Both the position numbers and the translations under genes were made by a program. The notes under the pieces were generated by a model that did no database searches, was not told the origin of the DNA, and worked only from the letters and a program-made list of their open reading frames with translations. Positions 1 through 4,860 of a stretch of 26,695 nt of DNA are shown here, one piece after another. Within the stretch, counting starts at the first letter, position 1, and the number at the start of each line of letters is the position of its first letter. The stretch spans positions 1-26,695 of the IMG/VR virus record IMGVR_UViG_3300046530_000365; one strand, 5' to 3'. The stretch is from a virus.

Positions 1-1035
1 TCACTTCGTGGGAAGCACCTTTAGGCCTTTGCGGCGCCGGATGTACTGCTCAGTCATGCCGACAGTTGTGTGCCCCAACTGATCTCTCGCGTCGCGAATA
101 CTGCCTGTCGACTCCTCCTTGTCTGTTGCCGCTTTTGCGCGAAGGTCGCGCATCTGAAATGCAGACTTTTCAATCCCGGCCTTCAGCCTGGCCGCGTCAA
201 ATCTCCCCCTGAGCATGCTCGTAGTCATCGCCTGGCCGTTGTCCATTACGACGAGCCTTGTTGATCGAATCTTGTGCCCTTTTTTCCTTTCCAGAATGCG
301 GTCAATTACCACCTTCAGCTCTCCCACAACCTCGATGCGGCGTTTTGCACTCGTTTTTCCCTGCTTTATCAGCAACTGGTTATCAAGCAGGTCACGTTCG
401 TCTATCTTGAGCGTGTCGCCTATGCGCTGTGCTGTGAGATAGAACAGGTCCAATGCGTCCTTGAGTGGCTGGTCAGCGTGCAGATACACGGCCGCAAACA
501 TTTCGTCTTCGACGTAGGTGTCCCGGCCGGTCTCCTTGTTTCCTTTGATGCCGGCGCACGGGTTGGCCAGCGACGTATAGCCACTCTGACGAGCGAAATT
601 CCAGATAGCGCTGAGCAGGGCCTTCTCTCGGTTGGCACGCACCTTCGCAGTCTTCGACCGATAACGCAGGTACTGAACGACGTGCTTTGGCTCGATCGCC
701 TCAAGAGGGCCGGGCGGATCATTGAAAAAGATCAGAAGCTGCTTCAGCTCCCTAGTGTTGTCCTTTTGAGTGGTCGAAGACTTCGTAGGCACAACCTCTT
801 CCATGTACTTGGTAGCGACGTACTCAAAAGTCAGTACGGCTCCGACAAGCGCACTCGCCGCACGGCTCTTTTCAAGTCGGGCGTACTCAACGATTGCTGC
901 TCCGTAGTCGGAACCAAGCGCTATCTCCCTTCTCGGTTTATCGCCTGCGTCGTAGTAGTAATAAACCCTTCCCCCTGACCGCAGGCGCTTTCTCAGCCGA
1001 GGGATGCTGCCGGGGTTGGTCGGTCGTCGTGCCAT
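1..1035 (-). CDS. int: Tyrosine-family site-specific integrase
   Basis: A 344-residue phage integrase that should recombine phage and host attachment sites. The catalytic set of the tyrosine recombinases is readable: Arg204 in TAQRIGDTLKI, a probable hairpin Lys at 227, Arg299 in MRDLRAKAA, His322 in LGHTTVG, and nucleophile Tyr331 in TEQYIRRR. The usual HxxR histidine is replaced by Arg296 (RDLR), an accepted variant position. Residues 1-60 are basic with a YYYY stretch, as in arm-binding N-termini, and about 70-150 is the SAM-like core-binding domain. The ATG directly abuts the stop of the upstream DUF4224 gene. Its place as the last gene of the leftward operon fits a lambda-type layout. 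attP would lie just beyond the left edge, outside the window. Confidence 0.96.
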   Translation of the reverse strand: MARRPTNPGSIPRLRKRLRSGGRVYYYYDAGDKPRREIALGSDYGAAIVEYARLEKSRAASALVGAVLTFEYVATKYMEEVVPTKSSTTQKDNTRELKQLLIFFNDPPGPLEAIEPKHVVQYLRYRSKTAKVRANREKALLSAIWNFARQSGYTSLANPCAGIKGNKETGRDTYVEDEMFAAVYLHADQPLKDALDLFYLTAQRIGDTLKIDERDLLDNQLLIKQGKTSAKRRIEVVGELKVVIDRILERKKGHKIRSTRLVVMDNGQAMTTSMLRGRFDAARLKAGIEKSAFQMRDLRAKAATDKEESTGSIRDARDQLGHTTVGMTEQYIRRRKGLKVLPTK

Positions 1036-1251
1036 TTACTGAGTTCCCATCCTTGGTTGCCATTCAGCTTTTTCGGGTTGCCGATCCTTTTTCCCCGCCA
1101 GCAGTGAAGCGGAGATCACGCATGGCCAGCCGTTGCGCTTGATAGTGTGGCGGATGCCGTTGCGGGAAAGGACCAAGATCTGACCTGCTTTTGTTTTGGC
1201 GCCAGTGAGCTCACAAACGTCTTCGTGCGACAGGAACTGAATTCCGTCCAT
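1036..1251 (-). CDS. DUF4224-type small protein in excisionase position
   Basis: A 71-residue protein resembling DUF4224: an FLSHEDVCELTGAK opening, then a QILVLSRNGIRHTIKRNGWP segment. That family is usually found immediately upstream of phage integrases and has a helix-turn-helix/excisionase-like appearance. The ATG at 1251 is preceded by GAGG with a five-base spacer; the frame is open further upstream to another ATG at 1335, but that has no ribosome site and would overlap the membrane-protein gene. The stop codon abuts the integrase ATG, so the two are probably co-translated. Role as recombination directionality factor is inferred from position only. Confidence 0.75.
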   Translation of the reverse strand: MDGIQFLSHEDVCELTGAKTKAGQILVLSRNGIRHTIKRNGWPCVISASLLAGKKDRQPEKAEWQPRMGTQ

Positions 1252-1253
1252 GA

Positions 1254-1475
1254 TTACCTCCAGCCGCCCGCTGTGGGCCGCGCTGTCTTGATGATGTGGA
1301 TGACCAGGCCGAAGGTGATCAGCATCCAGGCGCATGAGCCGGCGAAGGCGTAGATCAGCGCCTCTGTGGTGCCGGCGGCCAGCAGTTCGGGCGCTCCCCA
1401 GAAGATCCAGCCGAACGTTCCAGCCAGGTACAGCAAAGCGCCCAGTAAAATCAGGGTGAGTTTCATGGCGAACAT
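1254..1475 (-). CDS. Small two-helix membrane protein
   Basis: A 73-residue protein with two hydrophobic segments (about residues 4-29 and 38-62), separated by a short acidic turn (GAPELLAAGTTEA), and a basic C-terminus (IIKTARPTAGGWR). It is predicted to be an inner-membrane hairpin. The ATG at 1475 is chosen because AAGGA lies seven bases upstream, directly behind a perfect GCCGC/GCGGC stem-loop; an internal ATG at 1466 has no site. The function is unknown. It ends two bases before the start of the DUF4224 gene, so both are in the leftward operon. Confidence 0.75.
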   Translation of the reverse strand: MFAMKLTLILLGALLYLAGTFGWIFWGAPELLAAGTTEALIYAFAGSCAWMLITFGLVIHIIKTARPTAGGWR

Positions 1476-1486
1476 GGGGTGTCCTT

Positions 1487-1501
1487 GCCGCGCTGGGCGG
1501 C
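1487..1501 (-). promoter_or_regulatory. Stem-loop directly upstream of ribosome site
   Basis: In the leftward transcript, GCCGC-CCAGC-GCGGC forms a perfect 5-bp stem, followed at once by AAGGA and the ATG at 1475. There is no U-tract, so it is not a terminator. It is one of a family of such elements in this operon. Confidence 0.6.
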
Positions 1502-1511
1502 AGAAGGTGGG

Positions 1512-1760
1512 TTAGGCGGGGAGAAGGCCTTTGGCTTTTGCTTCATCACGGCATTGCTGCCGGAATAGTCGCGCCGATTCCAGCGCCTGCTGTTTGGTGG
1601 AGGCCTTCCAGGTAGGTCCGGTTTGCACGAACTTGCCGCGTAGCTTTCCGCACCAGTAATTGACGAAGTTTCCGTTTTCGATCTGGCTGATGATTCCCGC
1701 CGTGGCTTTAGGCGCTGTCGCGTAATCGACCAGTTTTTGTTCGTACGTTAATTCGGGCAT
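1512..1760 (-). CDS. Small hypothetical phage protein
   Basis: An 82-residue protein, MPELTYEQKL to KAKGLLPA, of unknown function. It is soluble and mixed-charge, with an aromatic centre (NFVNYWCGKLRGKF) and a helical Lys/Glu-rich C-terminus. The frame is open well upstream, but the ATG at 1760 has GAGG about nine bases ahead, sitting behind an 8-bp hairpin, so translation most likely begins there. About 50 bases separate it from the Cys-rich gene upstream in the operon. Confidence 0.7.
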   Translation of the reverse strand: MPELTYEQKLVDYATAPKATAGIISQIENGNFVNYWCGKLRGKFVQTGPTWKASTKQQALESARLFRQQCRDEAKAKGLLPA

Positions 1761-1771
1761 AGGAATACCTC

Positions 1772-1792
1772 GCCCGCCGCTCACCGGCAGGC
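1772..1792 (-). promoter_or_regulatory. Stem-loop directly upstream of ribosome site
   Basis: The transcript strand GCCTGCCG-GTGAG-CGGCGGGC gives an 8-bp stem with one G-U pair. It is followed directly by GAGG and the ATG at 1760, and has no U-tract. Confidence 0.6.
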
Positions 1793-1809
1793 ATGTAGGG
1801 GGATTGGGG

Positions 1810-2121
1810 TTAGGGGTTCTTGCGTTCTGGCGGGGAGGGCGGGAATCCAAAGTAGTGCCGGCGCCTTCCGGTGTAGCCGCATTCGCTGCAACCCGTGGGC
1901 GGGCCACAACTGCAACCACCTTCGCAACCGCAGCCACACCCGGAGCAATCCAAAGTGCACCAGCTTTCTTGCTCGACCTCGCCTTCCTGGTTGATCGAGT
2001 AGTTGACTCGGCGGTCGAGGCGAAAGCCGGTGATCTTTTCGGCATCCTCATAGGTCGCCGGTACCGAGCGAAAACCATACTGGGCGGCAGGGTCATCCAC
2101 GAAACGTCGAACAGCTCTCAT
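1810..2121 (-). CDS. Cys-rich small protein, possible metal-binding
   Basis: A 103-residue protein whose C-terminal half is packed with cysteines (about residues 55-81: CTLDCSGCGCGCEGGCSCG, then CSECGY), about ten cysteines in under 30 residues, then a basic RRRHYFGF tail. The density suggests a zinc or other metal cluster; no named family is claimed. The ATG at 2121 overlaps the stop of an 18-codon ORF (ATGA), implying translational coupling. A longer open frame extends upstream inside the ASCH gene, but that part lacks a ribosome site. Confidence 0.7.
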   Translation of the reverse strand: MRAVRRFVDDPAAQYGFRSVPATYEDAEKITGFRLDRRVNYSINQEGEVEQESWCTLDCSGCGCGCEGGCSCGPPTGCSECGYTGRRRHYFGFPPSPPERKNP

Positions 2122-2174
2122 GGCCTTGGCCCCATGTAGATGAAGACGTAGGCGAACCAGAGGGTGGCGATCAT
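2118..2174 (-). CDS. 18-residue hydrophobic mini-ORF coupled at both ends
   Basis: This reads MIATLWFAYVFIYMGPRP and then stops. Its ATG overlaps the stop of the ASCH gene (ATGA at 2171-2174) and its own stop overlaps the ATG of the Cys-rich gene (ATGA at 2118-2121). The peptide is almost entirely hydrophobic with a Gly-Pro-Arg-Pro end, like a very short membrane peptide. It may only serve to relay ribosomes between the two genes. The double ATGA overlap supports real translation; the product's function is unknown. Confidence 0.5.
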   Translation of the reverse strand: MIATLWFAYVFIYMGPRP

Positions 2175-2791
2175 GACGCCACCTGCTTGAACTCGACCAC
2201 CCAGACCCACGGGTTGGCCGTCCAACTGCCGGCGCCGTTGATCGACTCCCACAGCTCTCGCCATGCGGCTGGAAACCAGTCTCGGTAATTGGGTGATGCG
2301 TCATCGCTGGCCATTTCGGGTGGACATTGCAGGCCTTCGGCTCGGATATCGGCACGACTGATCTCCTGCAACCGCTCGACGCGCACGGCGGTGATCTCCA
2401 GCAGGATGCGGCTGGCCCAGCGTGGCATGTGGATGCTGGGCTTCCAGGTTGGCTGCTCCTGCTCGTACGGAGCCAGGCCGTCGGCGCCGTAGACCAGCGT
2501 CCCGTCCTCGAGCGCTTCACGGATGTCCAGGTCATCCGGTTTGAGGTAGGGGCCGCGCATCACTTCGAAGTGATCGCAGTACCAGGTCTCGCGCACCCAC
2601 AGCCGGCCGCCGGGCTTGCCGTAGGGGCAAAGGTCAGCATTGCCAGGCAGTGCCAGAAATTCCGGTTCAAACCCGGCAGCCAAGCAATCAAGCGCTGCGC
2701 GCTTCTTCACCTCGCGCCGCGTGACCGTCTTCCGACCTTCCAGCAATGCTCTGATCATTGGAGCGGAAAACAGGATTGGTCTTTCTTTCAT
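2171..2791 (-). CDS. ASCH-domain-like phage protein (intact copy with recoded 5' end)
   Basis: A 206-residue protein of the kind often annotated as ASCH-domain or morphogenetic protein in Pseudomonas phages: MKERPILFSAPM opening, GRKTVTRR, CPYGKPGGRLWVRETW, then HMPRWASRILLEI and a closing NPWVWVVEF. ASCH folds are PUA-related and thought to bind RNA or modified nucleotides; no specific substrate can be read here. The ATG at 2791 is preceded by AAGGTGG and overlaps the HNH stop (ATGA). Its first 17 codons repeat, with nearly all third positions changed, the 5' fragment found upstream of the HNH gene at 3325. The rest of the gene uses the GC-rich codons normal for the operon. Confidence 0.8.
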   Translation of the reverse strand: MKERPILFSAPMIRALLEGRKTVTRREVKKRAALDCLAAGFEPEFLALPGNADLCPYGKPGGRLWVRETWYCDHFEVMRGPYLKPDDLDIREALEDGTLVYGADGLAPYEQEQPTWKPSIHMPRWASRILLEITAVRVERLQEISRADIRAEGLQCPPEMASDDASPNYRDWFPAAWRELWESINGAGSWTANPWVWVVEFKQVAS

Positions 2792-3252
2792 TTTTTCCAC
2801 CTTGCGGAAGCCATTTCAGCCTTGTGTTCCGCCATATGCTGAGACTGGGTCATCAGCGTGAGATTTTCTGGTTGGTTGTTCGACCTGTCGCGATCTTCGT
2901 GATGAACTATTTCGCCAATAGCGAGGGGCCTTCCGAGCATTGCCTCCATGACGACCTGATGCTCTAAGCGGGGGCCGGCGGGCGTCCACACCTCGATATA
3001 GCCGTCCGGCCTTATTCTGCGACCTCCGCGCCAAGACGGATTGGACGGGCCAGCGTGAATACCCTGGCGGGGAGCCGCGCGCCTTGATAGGCCAAGTGCC
3101 CTCAAAGCAACCCCGATCGGGTAAGTGCTGCAGCCGACGCGATGTGCTATTTCCACAATGGTCATGCCCTGGGCGTGCATTGCGCGGAGAGAGGTTTCGT
3201 CAATTCTGACCTTTCGGTCTTCGTTGCCTCCGCCCTTAAGAGGTCTACCCAT
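2788..3252 (-). CDS. HNH homing-type endonuclease
   Basis: A 154-residue free-standing HNH endonuclease. Residues 17-56 look like a small DNA-binding helix-turn-helix (SLRAMHAQGMTIVEIAHRVG). The nuclease core spans about 83-143: DGYIEVW, LEHQVVME, then VHHEDRDRSNNQPENLTLM with His117/His118, Asn126 and Asn130, and downstream His139/His143, as in HNH_3 homing enzymes. It has no convincing ribosome site of its own. Its ATG lies inside the last codons of a 26-codon remnant of the ASCH gene (3245-3325), so it is probably translated by coupling. Its stop overlaps the ATG of the intact ASCH gene. It may cleave uninterrupted ASCH alleles; that is inference. Confidence 0.85.
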   Translation of the reverse strand: MGRPLKGGGNEDRKVRIDETSLRAMHAQGMTIVEIAHRVGCSTYPIGVALRALGLSRRAAPRQGIHAGPSNPSWRGGRRIRPDGYIEVWTPAGPRLEHQVVMEAMLGRPLAIGEIVHHEDRDRSNNQPENLTLMTQSQHMAEHKAEMASARWKK

Positions 3253-3325
3253 GGCAGTGGAGCCCCAGGATGGCGCGCACCATCGGCGCCGAGAACAGGA
3301 TCGGCCGTTCCTTTACTTCAGGCAT
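3245..3325 (-). pseudogene. Original 5' fragment of the ASCH gene, cut off by the HNH cassette
   Basis: A 26-codon ORF whose residues 5-20 (KERPILFSAPMVRAIL) match the start of the intact ASCH protein, then run into unrelated codons and stop seven bases after the HNH ATG. It keeps the operon's standard initiation signal: a 14-bp hairpin at 3338-3351, AAGGA, a seven-base gap and ATG at 3325. Codons are GC-rich (CGG, CCG, GCG, CGC), as in the body of the intact gene. It now probably acts only as a translated leader for the HNH gene. Confidence 0.75.
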
Positions 3326-3337
3326 GACTTCGTCCTT

Positions 3338-3351
3338 GCCGCTATAGCGGC
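3338..3351 (-). promoter_or_regulatory. Stem-loop directly upstream of ribosome site
   Basis: GCCGCTATAGCGGC is a perfect 14-bp palindrome followed by AAGGA and the ATG at 3325. Its stem (GCCGC/GCGGC) and following AAGGAC are the same as in the element at 1487-1501. Confidence 0.65.
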
Positions 3352-3458
3352 TGAATTTGAAGGGAGAGGGGTTACTGAAGGTCGTGGCGTATTGCTTCTT
3401 TTTGCTCGCGAGGCGTTAATACGATCGCTGCATCTCGCGGCACTTGAGGAGGTCTGTA

Positions 3459-3812
3459 ATGACGCTACGCATAAATAACAGCAGATTTATAGGTAACGAG
3501 TACGCAATCAGTGGCCCATCTACAATGGATGTGATATCCGATGGCAATCTTTTCGTTGGGAACGGCAAGGTGTTTGATTTTCACGAACCCAATATGCTTG
3601 CCGGCCTTGGGCTGCCGGCTGAAACCCCTTCTCAATATTTCAAAGAGCTTCTATCTGACTTAGAGAAGGCGAGAGCTCAGCCGATTGATTCCAAAATTGA
3701 AGTTGTTAAAGCTTCAAAGTTGCAGGCGTGGCTTGCTGGAGCCGCTTCGGTATCTACAGTTACTAAAAACCTTGTCGATATTCTTCCTAAACTACTTCAG
3801 ATGCTGGGGTAA
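3459..3812 (+). CDS. Hypothetical rightward moron protein
   Basis: A 117-residue protein on the strand opposite to the surrounding operon, with an AT-richer sequence than its neighbours. The ATG at 3459 follows a near-ideal GAGGAGG with a seven-base gap. The N-terminal 40 residues (NNSRFIGNEYAISG..DGNLFVGNGKVFDF) show alternating Asn/Gly and hydrophobic positions, like the turns of a right-handed beta-helix. The C-terminal half is helical and ends LVDILPKLLQMLG. No family is recognised. Orientation, composition and isolation suggest a separately transcribed cargo gene, possibly expressed in the lysogen. A promoter in 3352-3443 could not be placed with confidence. Confidence 0.65.
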   Translation: MTLRINNSRFIGNEYAISGPSTMDVISDGNLFVGNGKVFDFHEPNMLAGLGLPAETPSQYFKELLSDLEKARAQPIDSKIEVVKASKLQAWLAGAASVSTVTKNLVDILPKLLQMLG

Positions 3813-3826
3813 GTGCGCGAGGCGCC

Positions 3827-3979
3827 TCAGTCAAAATTCTTCTGGGTCGTCTCGACACTCAATTTCTTCCCGCATGAGTGGCATAAGTGCATGCCGTTCT
3901 CTGCGGGCAGGCCGCCATCGGTGAATTGCCACTCCTTACCGCAGCTGGTGTGCCAGGAGAATCCGCTTTCTGACCAGGT
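3827..3979 (-). pseudogene. Zinc-ribbon-like reading frame after an in-frame UGA, no start codon
   Basis: This continues in the same frame immediately after the TGA of the coiled-coil gene (3980-3982). It runs 50 residues: TWSESGFSWHTSCGKEWQF, then HLCHSCGKKL, then stop. The Cys spacing (one Cys, then CxxC) looks like a small zinc ribbon. There is no ATG, GTG or TTG before the motif and no ribosome site. It is therefore either the degraded C-terminus of a longer protein, a neighbouring gene that lost its ATG (CTGAACCTGG where ATGACCTGG would serve), or a UGA readthrough extension. The conserved-looking motif argues that the loss is recent. Confidence 0.5.
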
Positions 3980-4315
3980 TCAGGTTGGTGGCTTGCTGCG
4001 CTTGAGCGCTGTAAACACCTCGCCGCGCATCGCATCAATCGCCGAAGACGGCACAGACCCTGGGTCACCCTGGATCGCATAGAGCAGTTCGTTTGTCTGG
4101 AGCAGCAACCCCTCCAGCACATCCGCCCGCTCATCCGCAGCGGTCAGGCGCTGTTGCAGGGCGTCACGCTCATCCCTGTATCGCAATCCTTCCATATGCT
4201 TGCCGTGGGCCGAGTCGGCGTTGATCTCGACGTACCGCTTCTGCTGTTCAAGTTCAGCCTCAAGCCTCGCGATCGTCTCGTAGGCAAACTTCAATTTCCC
4301 TGTTGGCGCTTTCAT
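3980..4315 (-). CDS. Coiled-coil hypothetical phage protein
   Basis: A 111-residue protein with heptad-like helices (KFAYETIARLEAELEQQKRYVEINA and RDERDALQQRLTAADERADVLEGLL) and a short C-terminal tail. It is of a type common in Pseudomonas phage early regions, but no function is known. Its ATG overlaps the DUF4406 stop (ATGA at 4312-4315). An open zinc-ribbon-like frame continues directly after its TGA, so the ancestral protein may have been about 160 residues. Confidence 0.7.
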   Translation of the reverse strand: MKAPTGKLKFAYETIARLEAELEQQKRYVEINADSAHGKHMEGLRYRDERDALQQRLTAADERADVLEGLLLQTNELLYAIQGDPGSVPSSAIDAMRGEVFTALKRSKPPT

Positions 4316-4815
4316 GATGCGCTCCTCGCTACCAGATCATGGGCATTCACAACCTTCATGCCGAGCTTCTCGGCGATCACGACTTCCAGGCGGGCGCCTT
4401 GCGACTTCTCCCAGTCGGGCAGCAGGGCGATCACGCCGCACAGACCCAGGCGCGTAAGGTCGTAGGCCATGTAGTCGGCCCACTGCGCGCCCTCGACGAT
4501 TCCGTGATCTGCCGGGTTTTCGACTTCGTAGCCCTGGGCCCGCAGTTGGTCGGCGACGGCATTGAACGCCGGGTAGTTGAAGTCAGCGATACCCGTCATG
4601 GGTCCGGCGACGTACACACGGTTGGCGCGTGCGGCCTGGAGGGTTACGCCTGGCTTGCTGGCGAGCTTCTTGCCGCGATCCAGGCCCATGGCGTAGGCCG
4701 CGTCCTGAAACGTCATCAGCTCATCGGAGAATCGCTCGATCTTGCCCACATAGTTCTGGTGCAGGCGCTCGATAGCGGCATGGTCTTCAGGGTGATTTCG
4801 GCTTTCTGTAGGCAT
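4312..4815 (-). CDS. DUF4406 protein (deoxyribosyltransferase-like fold)
   Basis: A 167-residue protein. The C-terminal half is a DUF4406 domain: RVYVAGPMTGIADFNYPAFN, then NPADHG, a DLTRLGLCGVIALLPDWEKS segment and a final GARLEVVIAEKLGMKV. DUF4406 resembles nucleoside 2-deoxyribosyltransferases, hinting at a nucleotide or modified-base role, but catalysis is unproven. The N-terminal 60 residues are helical and charged. The ATG at 4815 is selected over an upstream start because AAGGA lies nine bases ahead, behind a CCGGGC/GCCCGG hairpin. It overlaps the coiled-coil gene by four bases. Confidence 0.8.
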   Translation of the reverse strand: MPTESRNHPEDHAAIERLHQNYVGKIERFSDELMTFQDAAYAMGLDRGKKLASKPGVTLQAARANRVYVAGPMTGIADFNYPAFNAVADQLRAQGYEVENPADHGIVEGAQWADYMAYDLTRLGLCGVIALLPDWEKSQGARLEVVIAEKLGMKVVNAHDLVARSAS

Positions 4816-4827
4816 GGTGAGTCCTTG

Positions 4828-4842
4828 CCGGGCCATGCCCGG
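4828..4842 (-). promoter_or_regulatory. Stem-loop directly upstream of ribosome site
   Basis: CCGGGC-ATG-GCCCGG on the transcript strand forms a perfect 6-bp stem, followed by CAAGGA and the DUF4406 ATG at 4815. It has no U-tract. Confidence 0.55.
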
Positions 4843-4860
4843 GCGGTGGAGTGGGGGAGT

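Noticed and set aside
274-978. A 234-codon rightward frame opposite the integrase.
   Set aside because: It is entirely antisense to a well-supported integrase, with no ribosome site or family resemblance.
3859-4134. A 91-codon leftward frame overlapping the coiled-coil gene.
   Set aside because: It overlaps the better-supported coiled-coil gene in another frame, and the Cys-rich signal in that area belongs to the frame that continues the coiled-coil gene.
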